Of a stretch of DNA of 64,000 nucleotides, positions 34,619 to 47,401 are shown piece by piece. How positions within the stretch are numbered: the stretch's first letter is position 1; every line of letters begins with the position of its first letter. The notes beneath the pieces were generated by a model, which worked only from the letters and a program-made list of their open reading frames with translations, made no database searches and was not told the DNA's origin. The stretch lies in assembly GCA_027924645.1 (NCBI GenBank), contig BSBN01000860.1:2108001-2172000 (forward strand). Reading direction: 5' to 3'. Origin of the DNA: Cunninghamia lanceolata (Eukaryota > Streptophyta > Pinopsida > Cupressales > Cupressaceae). The translations under genes were made by a program, and so were the position numbers.

Positions 34619-35340
34619 GCTTCTTAACATATACTTGACCAATATATGTTTACTTTCAGCGAAAATTGATTTTAAAAAATTAGAATTAAAGGCACAATAT
34701 ATACATTTATTTTACAATAATCATTAGTACTGCTATAGCAATCCTAAACAATTTCCATTGCTTTAATTATCAAGACAGTCTGTACACACGAAGTATTTAG
34801 AAAAAAGAACTATGGTCCTTAATACATAATCAAATAATCTGTTCAGACTATCCTGTATCCAAGATTTCATTGCACATTTTTCATCTAATGCTTTTTCCTC
34901 TGTACTCAATCTTCTATTTGATGGTCTCAAGACTAAATTTGACATATGAAATCATTACTCACATGACCTTTTCTCATCCCATCGAGTTTTCCTTTCTCAC
35001 AATATACTACACCAACATTAAATGCATAAAGGCAGGAACATGACGCATTGCGTCTCTTGTTTTATATGTTGTTTTTGGTGTGATTTAAACAATTTGCCCA
35101 TGATAAACAACATATCTATGACATATCCCTTAAAAGATGGAGGAATAATAAACCTTTTTATTTAATAGGAGCAATAATAAACCTTTTTATTTAATCACAT
35201 GTAATGTAGAAGTGCCTTTATTATAATATTGTAATGGTAAATTATTTAAGAAGTGCTTTCATTATAATATTGTAATAGTGAAATTTGTATATTTTATGTC
35301 AATTTTTATTTAGTTTTTGGGTATGTTATAATATAATGGT
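34619..35340. other. AT-rich spacer with small duplications
   Basis: No gene recognised. AATAATAAACC followed by TTTTTATTTAAT is duplicated near 35,145 and 35,170, and a 38-bp unit with TTATAATATTGTAAT recurs near 35,218 and 35,256. Confidence 0.5.
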
Positions 35341-36250
35341 TTAATATAATCACCTAATTAGTTAAATAAATCTTATTTATTTGACTAATTTCATTTATTC
35401 CCTTTCAATCCCATAATCCCTTCTTCTATAATTAAATAATTTTTTATTTATTTAATTATTCATGTCCATTTATCCTCTCTAATTAAATAATTATTTTTAA
35501 TTGTTTAATCCCTTCTTCCATAATTAAATAAATTTTTATTTATTTAATTATTCATGTCCATTTGTCCCCTCTAATTAAATAATTATTTTTAATTGTTTAA
35601 TTAGTCATTTATCTATTTTCTTATAATTAAATAAATTTTTATTTATTTAATTATCTTTCCACATCATCTCTCACCTCAATCTAAAATTAATTAAATAAAT
35701 TAAATATTTATTTAATTAATAAAATCCTAAAAAGATCTTCTTGCTTTCTTTCCAAAATTAAAACTCATGTGTATCTAATTAATTTATTTAATTAGATATT
35801 TCATCAATTATCCTCCCATCTTTTTCGAAGATTTATTTCCTTTTTGAGGATTTAAAACTAAAAGCAAGTCTTTTTATCTTTTTCCTATTTTATCTTGTTT
35901 TATTTCCTCTTTTATCAAAAAATTAAATAAAATCTTATTTTATCAAATCTTCTTCCCTCCACATCAAAAAGTCTATAAATATGGCCTCCCATAAGCCATT
36001 TGGATGCATCTAGTTTCAAGTATCCTTACTCTACCTAATTTTCTTCTCAATCTTTCATCCATCATCTATTATCTATATATCTTGCATCATTCATCCATCA
36101 TCTTTTCATCAATCAATCATCTATCTTCATGTTATGCTGCAGAATCAAGCAATCAACAATCATCTATTTGGGTAAAGCTAGAGTGTTTTGGGTGCAGCAC
36201 TCTCCACCCTATCAATGGATCGTGAGTCGATATGAGGTTTGCATTTGTTT
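35340..36250 (+). repeat. LTR-like fragment with A/T hairpins and TATA box
   Basis: A 92-bp unit (CCCTTCTTC, then A/T-only palindromes, then TTCATGTCCATTT) repeats from 35,418 to about 35,665. A perfect inverted repeat with 15-bp arms follows (35,686-35,700 and 35,706-35,720). A TATA box (TATAAATA) lies at 35,973-35,980 in TCTATAAAT, followed by GGCC and CATAAGCCAT. The same order is seen at 37.9-38.76 kb, so this is probably a related Ty3/gypsy LTR, perhaps solo or truncated. Boundaries are uncertain. Confidence 0.5.
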
Positions 36251-37200
36251 GATTTGCATTTGTTATCATTTCTTTCATGTCGATTTTTCATGATTTCAAT
36301 ATTCATAAACATTAGTTATTTATTATACCTATCCTTGCACCTATACCTATGCATTCCTTCCCCACCTTGATATTAGAAATTTCATGTCTCGAATCAATCC
36401 CATGATAGGTGGGATTGATCCTACACCATGTGAGATTAACACAAAATTTAAATCTTCACCGACTCTCGCCTATTTGCTAGCTGTTATAAGCTGACTTGAT
36501 ACATGTTTGTATGAATTAATATCATATTTTGGTATTTAAATGAACTCAATGTGCATTATTTAATCATCAAGATTCATAGAGTTATTAGTCACAATTACAA
36601 GAGAAGCATTCTAGAACACTTCACTTTGGAGCACTAAAGAACCTAATTCTATATCAAATCATTCTAGGACATTTGTATGACTAAAGCATGTTGTCTTCGA
36701 TCATTTTCACAATCATAAAGTTGGTTTAATCAAGGAGGTTGACCTAGGAGAACACAATCCTTGTGATCAAGCAATTCCCCAATGTATTAAATACTATCAA
36801 TCACTATCAATCCTTGAGAGTTAGAGAAGAACAAAGATCATAGTGAGTTCAGTTGCAGAAGTCCACAATGTACAAGATCACTCCCATGGGTTTTAGATCA
36901 CTTTTGTGTGTCAAGTCATTTTTGTGATGGGTGGGATTGATCTTGCACAATGCAAATTCGACACACAACAATTTTATAAAGTGTTCTAGTTCTAAGGTGA
37001 AGTACAAACAAAGAGCATTCATTATCAATCTCAAGGCAAGCAAATTTTAGTTTAACATCAGATTTATTCTTCACCATTATTCCTAAAGCTAAGTACCTTA
37101 TCCATCTCATTTAATTTCCTAAATTAGCATTTCTATTATATAGTTTATCATTTCCAACTATTGTCACTTGTTTTATCTAGCTCAATTAAGATTCATGTTG
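36251..37200. other. Non-coding sequence between the two LTR-like regions
   Basis: No gene recognised. A GGTGGGATTGATC word recurs near 36,410 and 36,925, pointing to decayed repeat sequence. Confidence 0.45.
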
Positions 37201-40200
37201 ATGCAGTCTAGGTAAGGGTGTCTAGCAAAAGACAACCTAACCTAGAAACCTAAACAATCCTTAAACAACATTCATAAGTTAGATGGAAAACAACAAATTC
37301 ACTTGCATTAAAATAGAAATCTACCTTCAAAGGCATACAATCATGCTGAAAATAATGTCTAAAGTATTACACAAACAAGAAACAGTATAGGACTGTTCCA
37401 CGCCTCTAGATGGATGAAAATCTAGTTATCCATTTTCTTCTTGTAGTTCTCTAGTTCTCCCCTATTTTTCCCAATACCTTGTTGCTTCAAATGGTCCGTC
37501 CCCCTCTTCCTCAAGATCTACCCTATTGTTTTTACTTGTCCCCCACATGAATATTCTCTATTGTTCATGATTTAGGACACATCCTAGTCCAAGAATGACT
37601 TGCCTGCATTTTTATCCACATCTTCCTATTTGTAGAGATTTTGGGTTTGATTTTATTATTCGTAAACACCATGTGATGACTTGGAACAATGATTTCATCA
37701 TGGCACATGATTTGGCCACCTAAGACGTAATGAACCTACAAGACAAAATATGTTAAACACACAAAAATATTTTAGAAATGAAAGAAATAGGATTGCATTA
37801 TTATCTTTGCCATGCCACTTCAAGGGGCCAACATCCAACAAAGCATACACTACAAATATAAATTGTAGATGCCTGAAAATGGTCACAACCACTTTCATCC
37901 ATTTTCGTAATCCAAACTTATTCACTCACATCATTCTATTTGATCCAAACATTAATTAAATAATTTTTAATTATTTAATTAATGTATTCCTCGTCTTCCC
38001 CCTTCACCAAAAATCAAAATTCTTCTATTATAGTTCAAAAAATTAAATATTTTGCAACTATAGTTCATATTTCATTTATCAAAAATTAAATAAATATCCA
38101 TATTTATTTAATTCCTTATTTTATCCACTTTTGATTACTTTTAGTAATCATCATAATTTTCTTCTAAAAAATGTGCACAAGAATTAATTTTAATTAATTC
38201 TCAATTACAAACCCCCATGTTTCTAGAAGTCCACTTATTCAATGTACATGCATGTACATGACAAGTGGTACTTTGGAAACATGGCCAAATCTTCCAAAAA
38301 GTGTACACTTGTTCTATTTCTTTCATCCCGCTCCAAGTGTCACTATTCATGCAAATTTAAAATTCCATGTGGCACTATTCATGAACTATTCATCCAACTC
38401 TTAATTTCACTTGTTCTCTCCATGAAGTTTTTTAATTCCTCACAAAATCCAAACCACATTTTCATAAATGAGGCCTTACATGTCACACACCTAACCAATC
38501 TTGGCCATTCATCCATTCAAACCTTCATTTTCATCCATTGATCATCCCTTGAATCTTGGAGCAATTTTCTCAACCATTCTCATCATGTCATTTGTCTAAT
38601 TTTCCTTGTTTGAGGATCCCCAAGCAATCTCCACCCTTGATCTTTCAATTTAATCTTAGCCCTCCATTTCCATCCTCAAAAATCTATAAATTGAGGCCCT
38701 TACCTCCATTTTTCATAAGCCATCATATGCAAAGAAATTCTACTAGTTTGAGTACTCATATCCAATAGAGCTTAGGCTAATTCTACTTTAGAATAGCTTT
38801 AGATCATTATCTTTGGGACATATCATTGTTAGTGTGCTTAGATAGGGTGCAATTTACATAGATAGTGCATTAGCAATTAGGTCCAATCTTGAGGTCCCTT
38901 GGACTTGGGATTGGGAGCTAATTATGATATTTAGCCCTCATTTAGGAATCCCATTTTCATTGTTGACATTTTTGGCATGCCTAATGGGATCCCCACCCCT
39001 TTTATTTATCATTTTTATTGCATTTTGCATAACTTTTGTTTTGACAGGTCAGATCAACACTTAATTCCTGCAGATCAGCACCCACTTTTGCTTTGTCAGC
39101 GCCTAAACTCTTGTTTCAATGCCTAGTTCTGGGGGTTTTTGAACTGCATTTCAGCACTTGATTTCAACGAATCAGCGCCTAATTTTGCATTAGCACCCGG
39201 TAACAGGGAAGGCAGAATCTCATTTTTATCCATGTTATTTCCATCATTTTGCAAGCTCCTTTCATGCATAAAAGCCTCTCACTAACCTTTTAGCCTTTGT
39301 AGCTCTCGGGTTTGCAAAAAAAAGCGCAGGAACAAGGGGAGGTGCTACCTAAGCCGTTTCAGCGCCTGGTTTTTTTATAGTAGTGCCCAGATTTTTAGAT
39401 TAGCGCCCGCTTCTGATTGCTATAAAACATTGATATCTTGGGTTTTCACTAATTTTGTTAACATTTTGTTGTCTGACTTGATGGATTTTATGCTCTAATC
39501 AGTGTTTGATATAGGTGTAACCCTCTGTTTTGTAGATTTCCCTCATTTTGCAAGACAAAATGCTACTCCAATCATTTTAGCGCCAAGTCAAAATATTTTA
39601 GCGCCTACGTCTCAGGTATAACAAATTTCACATTTTAGTGCTTATTATGGTTAAAGTAGTGCCCATTTCTATTTTAGTGATCATTTCCTGCAAAATAGTG
39701 CCTAGCTCTGTTTTAGCACCTAGGCTGTTTGTATCAGCGCCCAATTTTTGTAGTTGCATAAACTTTGTCTTTTCATCATTTTTCTAGGGTTAACATTGTT
39801 TTTGTAACCTCCTACGCCCGTCCAACACATATTTTCAAACTACTAACTTGTTTTGTGCAGCGCCACAGTCAAAGAATCCACTTTTTTACACTAGAGTAGT
39901 TGTACATTAAGGTTAAAGTAGGAGGAATTAACTTGTGTGTTGTGTCTTTGCTTGTTAGTGGACGTATGCTCTCCCCTCATACCTTAGGATGATCTTGGGG
40001 ATCAAAAGTCCACTCTCAAGCTCTTTTATTTGCTTTCCATCCCGAAGGGGTTATCCTTTTGCGTATGCTCTCCCCTCGCATCTAGTGCGATCTTGGGTGA
40101 TCAAAAGCAAAGGATAGTTTCTCCTTAGGGGGGCTACAAAGGGATTTCATCCCCCCTGGGACGACCTCAACCATGTGTTCCAGCACAGGATATAAATATT

Positions 40201-40565
40201 GCGAGAATTGAAAGAATCAATTTAAAGGAAGGACCCTCTCAACTCCAAGAAAAAACCTCTGGGATACTTGGTCTGCCAAGGCTCGTGTGGTTAAGCGACA
40301 ATTGATTGGGACACCCTCATTCACAGACTTGGGCCTTAAGTACCTTGAGTATGCTAGAGGACTCCCTTAGAAGCCTTGTGAAGCCTAGATAAGACCTTTG
40401 GCCATCATATCTTGTGGTGCACCACTGCAGAGGAGGGGAAGATGCTCATCATAACGTTATACTTGAGATAAGATATGCTTTGGGCAAGACAAAAGTCTCC
40501 AAGGTGAGGGGGTAAGGTGGTCTAGGACCTTGCTTTTCCTATCTATCTAAGCTATAGCATCAAAG
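37201..40565 (+). repeat. Probable 5' LTR and leader of the Ty3/gypsy element
   Basis: Perfect A/T hairpins at 37,949-37,985 (17-bp arms, 3-nt loop) and near 38,087 precede a TATA box at 38,685-38,692 with the CATAAGCCAT and CTAGTTT-AGTA context also seen at 35.97 kb. From about 39,060 to 39,745 comes an array of degenerate AGCGCC(C/T)A words. A duplicated box with CGTATGCTCTCCCCTC and GATCTTGG-GATCAAAAG lies near 39,964 and 40,055. The same AGCGCC-like words reappear after the inserted element (55,590-55,655), followed by gag. LTR ends and primer site were not identified; the start at 37,201 (TGATGCAG) is a guess. Confidence 0.5.
38685..38692 (+). promoter_or_regulatory. Probable TATA box of the gypsy LTR
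   Basis: TATAAATT about 40 bp ahead of a conserved CATAAGCCAT block, matching the arrangement at 35,973. Confidence 0.45.
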
Positions 40566-41665
40566 TGTTGGTTTAGGTCCGGACCACTGAGAGGGGGGGT
40601 GAATCAGTGGTCACAAATTTTAGTCTTTTCTTCCATTGATCTTCCTTTACAACTTATAATCAAATCAATGATATGAACATTTCAGCAACAATCAATAACA
40701 CATGAGTAGAAACATAAATAACACACTTGACACCAAGATTTTTGACGTGGAAACCCGGTTTAGGGAAAAACCACAGTGGGGGTTAACCCACAAAAATTAA
40801 TACCCTGTTAAAAAGATTTTTACAAATGAGAATGCACATGCATTCGGGCTCACTGCCCAAAGCTCACTGCTCAAATAGAGGCTCACTGCCTACAGAAAGA
40901 TTACAAGAGAATAACAGAGATTTTGAACTGATAAATAGCATCTACCCATGCAAGAGTTTTAGTTCCAGTTGAGTGCAAAAACTGATCTTACACATTTCAT
41001 CTTTACTTGCTCTTCTTACTACTCTGCCTTCATTTGCTCCTTAGATTTTTTGCTCTTCTTGCATTACACCTTCGCACACTCCAAAATCACCCAATTCCAT
41101 TGGATATATATATCCGTAACATGATCTACAATCATTTTACCAGTCGGCCTGAAGAACATTTAGAACTTTGTAGAGTACTCTGCTCTGTCAGCTGGATCCA
41201 TACATAATATGAGATGCGGATTGAAACTTACACTTGTAAATCATCAATCATGTCGGCTTTTATTACTTATCATCACCAATTGTCCAATAAACAACATCTA
41301 TGCATCTGGAAATAAGATTATTCACAAGGTCGGCCTGTTCTTCTTCTATTTGTTCTGTCAAACTGAAACCTGATACTCAGAAGCTAATATCTTTTGAGTC
41401 CATCTCCGGAGGAAACTCTAGATTTAGAGTGTCCTGGCAATACTTACAACTATTTCATATCCACAGAAAACCATGCCTTTCCACTAGATAGATCCGGACC
41501 AAGATACTGGACCTTGTCACCTGCTCTATTTCTAACTGCTCGGACTTAGACACATTCTGATTCTGACTTCCGGTGTTAACAAATTGTGTTATGCAGATCA
41601 TTGGGATGATCTTAGTTGCCATCAATGACAACACATATCATGCCTAGCAGTGTCTCTTTCCAACA
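40566..41665 (-). repeat. 3' LTR of the outer element
   Basis: 1,100 bp with TG...CA ends (plus-strand start TGTTGGTTTAGG, end TCTCTTTCCAACA). The first ~920 bp match the other LTR at 54,431-55,362. An A/T run (ATATATATAT near 41,105) could be its TATA region. Confidence 0.9.
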
Positions 41666-41830
41666 ATCTCCCCCTTTGGCATTCATGGCAACACTTAGTG
41701 AAAAATGACTAAGTGTTGAAATAGCTCCCCCTTAGCTTGCGCTCCATACTGTTGTTTACACTATTTTCCGGTACTCCCCCTTAGCTGGATTCCTCATTTT
41801 TCACTGAACTTCACTCCCCCTTTGACATTA
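41666..41830 (-). promoter_or_regulatory. Polypurine tract with three additional tract-like copies (outer element)
   Basis: On the minus strand CCAAAGGGGGAGATT abuts the 3' LTR (41,666-41,679). Three more AAGGGGGAG words lie at about 41,724, 41,774 and 41,813. The inner element has the same fourfold arrangement. Confidence 0.75.
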
Positions 41831-41916
41831 ATGGCAAAGAGTGGGGTCCGCAAGCCAATTTTTTTCAAAAATTTGTATATAGGACCGCATATGTACAACT
41901 AATCATTAAGTTCTAT

Positions 41917-44427
41917 TTACATGAACTTGAGAATGTTTGCAAAGATGGTTTTTATTTGCACAAGTTCAGAGGCCCAAGTACTCTTTATTCCATCCAAAAT
42001 AGAGATGTGAAGACTTAACAAAAATGAATATGCTTTTGCCTTTGATAGATCTGATGGATCACTAGTCTTAATTGCAGTCTGAGCTTCAGATAGGGCATTA
42101 TACATTGTCTTTAACTTAGGGGCAATCAATCCCCAGAGCTCACACATTCTCTTCATAATGTTGCTTTTCTCTTTAACAAGTCTCTTTATCTTATCAGTTA
42201 AGCTAATTACTTGACATTCCTGACTTATGGGTGAAATGGTTAGAGGATCAAAATTATTGGACAAATTTGACAATTTCAATTCTTGTTCCTTTATCTTCTT
42301 CTCAATATCCTTATTTACTTTGGGCCAGGATAGATAAAATTTATATACATCACTTCCATCACTTAGAGCATTTTGAACACTCTTTATACTGATAGAAAGT
42401 ATAGTCCTATCATACCGTATTACACTCTTAATTTCACTAAATCTCTTATCCAAAAACTCATTTCTAACTTTTGTCTCTGCAGACTTCTCAAAGGGCTCAA
42501 AATGAGTATTTACAGAACTTACAAGATTTTTCAGATGTCCAGAGGGGGAATCAAATGGACTCTTCTAGTAGGAAGGCATTAATTTTTCAAAATCCCAGTT
42601 GCAAGCCCCAGTAGCTCATTGTCCTCCATGTGGAACTTTAACATCTTTTCTCTAGCCTTTACTTGGGTGAATGATGCAATTTCATCAATTGAATTGGAGA
42701 GAGAGCATCTGGATTGGCTAGGCCTTGGAGTAGTTCAGGCTCATCAATCTCAATCATTTCTTTTTCAAGAAGACTTTTCACTACATCTGCAGTGTCTCTT
42801 GCAACATTTTCTGAACCATCCTTTGGTTCATTAGATTTCTCAATATATGCTTTAGTTGCTTCAACATTTGCACCATCTTCTTCTACTTTATCTTTCTTTG
42901 CTTTTTCCTCCTCTTTCTCTGCTTTAATTTTCTCTGTGTTCTCTATAGAGGGACTCTTTTCTGTTTGTTCACCACTTGCTACCTGATCCGGAGGGCTCTG
43001 TGAAGTAGTAATATTATCTTCTTTTCCTAATGGGTCAGGTGGATTAGGAGTATCTCCTGCATCAACTACTTTATCCATCATTTTTGTATCATCCTGAATT
43101 ACTTGTTCCACTTCCAGAATAGAGGCTTCACCCAACTTAGATTGTTGCTTGATGGTGTTCTCTTCTTCATCGTCTGAAACTTCTTCTATGACTATGGGAA
43201 AATTGTGCTTTTCCAATGCTTTCAAAAGAATTTCTTAAGTTTCTTTAACGATTTCACTTGTTTCTCCAAGCATGAGTTTGTTCATTCTCCTTTTGCTTCT
43301 GAAGTCATCTTGGACTTCCTTGAATATCATATCTATTTGATTAGGTGAAATCTGAGGACACAAATTTATTATCTCATGTTCCCTGATTTCCATGTCCTTG
43401 CTTTAGTCATTTTCTTTTCTCAATTCCAAAATATTTGCCATACTTTGTGGCAACTCAAAAGTTATCTCAATCAGTGCCTTGTTGTAGATGTTGAGATATC
43501 TGATAGTTGCTTCCTCCAACACCCTTTTATCCACATCATTGTATTTGTCATAGAATTCAATCATGGGTTTTAGATTACCATCTATAGTGACTGACTTTAT
43601 CACATCCTTCAGGGAAAGTGTGGACTTCTCAACATATTTCTCATATGCTTCTGTCTTTTGCCTTTTACTAGCCCTTTTGCTTCTGGAGGACTTTTCTTTG
43701 GTTACTTTTGCAGCTTTTGTTTCGGTGGCCTTTATTTCCTTGATTTCAATGTCAGAATCTATATCTTCTTCTTCTCTTATGCTTTCATAGGTCTAGGTTG
43801 CTTTTGTTTTCTTCTTTTTCTCCCATTTTCCAGATGATTTTGCTTCCAGTTTTGCAGTCTTGGAAAGAACAGGGGCAGCAGCAGAGTTCCTAGTAGTTCT
43901 TGAAGTGGAAGAGAGTTCCACCAGAACATCAGTTTGTTTCTTATCTTGTTTCTCTTTCTCAACCTTTTCACTTCTTTCTTTGGGTTTCCTCATGGCCTCC
44001 TTAGTTAGGCCCAGATTTTCAACTAACTGCTCAACTTCTTTTCTTACTTTCCTATTGTTTTCAGGTTCTCTGAATTTAGTATGCATTTTTAAATTCAGCT
44101 CCTCATAAGTTCCAAATCTTTCAACTGTTGTCTCTTTAGGCTTGCTTAGAAGATGTTGAGCATACATATTCAAGATTTTTTCATCTACTTCATACCCCAT
44201 GGGCATGATCCAAGCAGTTCTAGGTTCCACTGCTTCCATTAGACACTGATCAGTATCAACCATGAAGCATATATCATTTTTGTACTTCTCAACAATTGAT
44301 TTAGGGATTCTTTCCCTTAAGTGCATCATACTCTAAAAATTCATGAAGTAACCCCATATTGTAGTTTTCTGAGCTTTGAAATCACCAATGATGTGAAGAC
44401 GATCTCTGATCTGAATGTCAACTGGCT
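41917..44427 (-). pseudogene. ORF2 of the outer element, C-terminal part (unknown function)
   Basis: Remnants 44,329-43,793, 43,603-43,403, 43,225-42,659 and 42,453-41,917 align in order with the inner element's ORF2 from ARERIPQSLVEKYK through the Lys/Glu-rich middle (DEPELLQG, LSPIQLMK) to the end motif (FANILKFM versus FADILQYM). Frameshifts and stops break it. The N-terminal part lies on the other side of the inner insertion (51,943-52,790). No known domain recognised; long helical, charged segments. Confidence 0.75.
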
Positions 44428-44432
44428 CATCC
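44428..44432. repeat. Target-site duplication, left copy
   Basis: CATCC directly before the inner 5' LTR, repeated exactly at 51,938-51,942. Confidence 0.95.
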
Positions 44433-45519
44433 TGTTGGCATGAGACACTATATGGATTCATGATTGTTGTCATTGATGGCAACAAAGTTCATCCCACACA
44501 TCCGCAGGACATGGTGTGTCTCTACCAGAAGTCAGAATGAAGAATGTGGTGGTTCGGTAAACAAGAACAGAGCATGTGGCAAGGTCTCTACAGATAGGTC
44601 CGGATCTCTCAGAGGAAGTATCTTGGTGAAGTGCAGATTTGGGGAAGTAAAGAGTACTACCTTGAGTGATAGATTCCAAGGTTTTAGCCTCCGGTGATAG
44701 ATGAGGTAAAAGATATGAATACTTGAGTACCGGGTTCCTGAGTGATAGTGTGAACAGAGGAAGAACTGACTGACAGAACATCAGACTATTTTCTGGATGT
44801 GTTTCTGATGGTGGTAAAGGTTATGAAGACATGAATTATGTTTGGTTGACATGATTAATGATTTCTACAAGTATATGCTTGATCCGCATTACTTGATGTG
44901 CAAGGCTTCAGCCGACAGAACAGAGTTTGTGAAAAGATTGACTGTTCCGGGTGCCGGCTAGAAAGATAATGAAATCACTTGTGCGGATATATATAGGATG
45001 GATTTAGTTGTGAGAAGTGTTGGTGGTGTTATTGATGTGCGAATAAAAGTAGAGCAGAGTAGAAGCAGTAAGGAAGGTCTGGTATGTGAAAGGAAAGTAG
45101 CATAAGAGAAGAGGAAAGATGAAGTGCAGCAGATCAGTGTACTAAGCCTAACCGAAAATGAACCCCAGCATATGTGGATGCTACCAATCAGTTCAAGTAT
45201 TGTATAAGACTCATTTTGTAGACAGTGTGTCTCTTGTAGGCAGTGTGCCTCCTTGTGAGCAGTGTGCTCGGGTAGTGAGCCCTAATTGGCAAGTGTCATT
45301 TTGTATTTTCTTATTCTTCTAATAGAGAATAATCTTTGGGTTAATCACCTCGTGGTTTTCTCCCTTAACAGGGTTTCCACATCAAAAATATTATGTCATG
45401 TGTGTCTCCATTTCATGGTTATGTTTGCTTGTTTGAATTAATGCTGCATTGATTAATAAGAAAGTTCAGAAAAAGAAATAATTAGGATAACTGATTCACC
45501 CCCCTCTCAGTTATCAACA
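44433..45519 (+). repeat. 5' LTR of the inner element
   Basis: 1,087 bp, TG...CA. A TATA-like GATATATATAGG lies near 44,990. The repeated phrase GACAGTGTGTCTC / GGCAGTGTGCCTCC / AGCAGTGTGCTC (about 45,218-45,270) is a short internal array in the probable R/U5 part. Confidence 0.95.
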
Positions 45520-45521
45520 AT

Positions 45522-45533
45522 TGGTATCAGAGC
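45522..45533 (+). promoter_or_regulatory. Primer-binding site (initiator-Met tRNA)
   Basis: TGGTATCAGAGC, 2 nt after the 5' LTR; this is the usual Copia primer-binding word. Confidence 0.95.
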
Positions 45534-45584
45534 TAAGTTCCTCCTAACAGAGCCTAACAGCTTGAGGAAGATCTGGGAGTTCAA

Positions 45585-46768
45585 ATGGATGCATATGGTT
45601 TAAGGGAGCAACTCAAGACTGCCCTTGATGATCTTGAACAGTCAAACTCTGAAGTCAATGAATTAAAGGAAAGACTCAAACAGGCTGATGATTTCATGAG
45701 AGAACTAAAAGACAAATTAAGTCTCTCTATGAAAAAGAGAAAGGAGCTACTTCAGCAATTGGCAAAACAAGGTGAAGCAAAAAATGCAAATGAAGAGCTG
45801 AAGGAAAAAACTGAGTTGTGTGAAAAGTTATCAAAAGAAATCATTATGGTAAGACATGAAATGGAATCAGGAGTCATGAAGTTTACCCAAGAAGTTGAAG
45901 AGAAAAGAAAAACTGAAGATAATCTAAGACAATCTCTCAAGGAGAAATCAGAAGATTGCCACCAGATGGATAGAATTATCAGACATCTTGAATCTGATCT
46001 TGAAGATGCTAAAGATAATGAAGAAAAACTTGAGGGTTAAAATTGTCTCTCTAAAAAGGGATCTTCAAACAACAAATGAGTATAAAGAGAAATTCAAGAT
46101 AAGTTCTGCTCAACTTGAAGTTCTTCTTGGAAGTCAAAAGAAGGTAGATGACAAGTGTGGTTTGGGATATGAGAAAGGAGAAAGCTCTGGATCCGGTCAG
46201 AAGAATTTTGGATCAGAAAATCCAAGGATCAGGCCTAGAAGACCTCCGGTAAGACAGCTTAATGCTCAAAGATATCCATCTTTCAATGGATACTGCCACA
46301 ACTGCAATCACTTTGGTCACAAAGCTAATCAGTGTAGAAAGAGAATGAATCAAACTAATTCATCCTTCTCTGGACAGTGTTTTAACTACAAAAGGTATGG
46401 TCACAAATCTCATGAATGCAGAATTATGCAAATGAACAAATCATTCAATGGTAGATGCTTTGCATGCCATAGAATAGGTCATATGGCTAATCAATGCAAA
46501 TCAAGAGGATATCAATCCAATATGCAAAGAAATGTTGTTTGTCAAATTTGCAATAGATCCAGTCATATTGCAAAATTCTGTAGAAGCAAGAATCAGGACA
46601 AAAGAGGTCCGGTATATCATAGATAGAATCAAGATAAGGGGAAACAAAAGGTGAATGCGGATGAAGTTAAAAGTGAGATGAACAAGATTTGGGTAAAGAA
46701 GAGTACAGAGAATGTAGAGGATGGATCCGCACCAGACTCTGGTGCTGATATTCCTTCCAAAAATTAAG
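45585..46768 (+). pseudogene. Gag-like protein, coiled coil plus four zinc knuckles (inner element)
   Basis: Starts MDAYGLREQL; residues 1-150 are a Glu/Lys/Leu-rich coiled coil. A frameshift near 46,035 moves the frame to one containing four CCHC-type knuckles: CHNCNHFGHKANQC, CFNYKRYGHKSHEC (second Cys replaced by Tyr), CFACHRIGHMANQC and CQICNRSSHIAKFC. After a TAG at 46,624 the same frame continues through a conserved MNKIWVKK segment, typical of the end of SIRE/Copia Gag, to TAA at 46,766. The outer element's Gag has the same order. Gag would package RNA in cytoplasmic particles. There is no capsid-pol fusion downstream. Confidence 0.8.
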
Positions 46769-47401
46769 AGATGAGCTCTAGCTCAGGGGGAGACACAAAG
46801 AAAAACTTGTTCCCCCAGCCAGTCAATTGGTGCCTGAAATTGGCACATGTGAAGCTGTGGATCAAATGGTTTCTAGAGAAACATGTAAAGAAGGTCAGGT
46901 AAAGATCTAAGAGATCCACAAGAAAATTTAAAAAGTTTAATTCCTTCAGAATTGGTCCGGTTAAACAAGTCTTCCAGGAAAACAGGTTTCTCACAAGGTT
47001 GGCCCGGTATGGATCCAAATTGAAATAGCCTGATCTGCAGATATATGAGATGATCAGGAGAAGAAGTGGACATTGTGATTCATCACTAACATCGATCACA
47101 AAGGCATCATAATGATCTGGATGAGTTTCTTCCTCCTTGAACAAGGAAAACCAGGCAAACTGGAATGAATTAGGTTGCGCATTTATTGTAGGGTGAAAAT
47201 TAGGGCTTCTTGGAATAAAAGAGTTCATTTGTCTGTCATTTACACACTCACATGCGAAGAAGAAAGAAAAGGAGCTCTGCAAACAACTTCTCCCAAAAGA
47301 TCAAGGCAACTCTTCATACAGCTCTATTCAGATTTCTTCGTGTGCCCTAACCTGCGTAAAAGGTATTTATCATTCTTGATATCCTCCAGTAAGATTGTTT
47401 G
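46769..47401 (+). other. Untranslated spacer between Gag and ORF2
   Basis: About 630 bp with stops in all plus frames. A central purine tract, CTCAGGGGGAGA, lies at 46,777-46,788; the outer element has its equivalent near 53,147. In autonomous relatives pol would be expected here; nothing of it remains. Confidence 0.6.

Noticed and set aside
42714..43014. Serine/phenylalanine-rich plus-strand ORFs over the outer ORF2
   Set aside because: They are antisense shadows of the Lys/Glu-rich minus-strand ORF2; composition is that of the complement.
46764..47282. 172-residue minus-strand ORF in the inner element as a gene
   Set aside because: Antisense to the element, without counterpart in the outer copy and without recognisable motifs.
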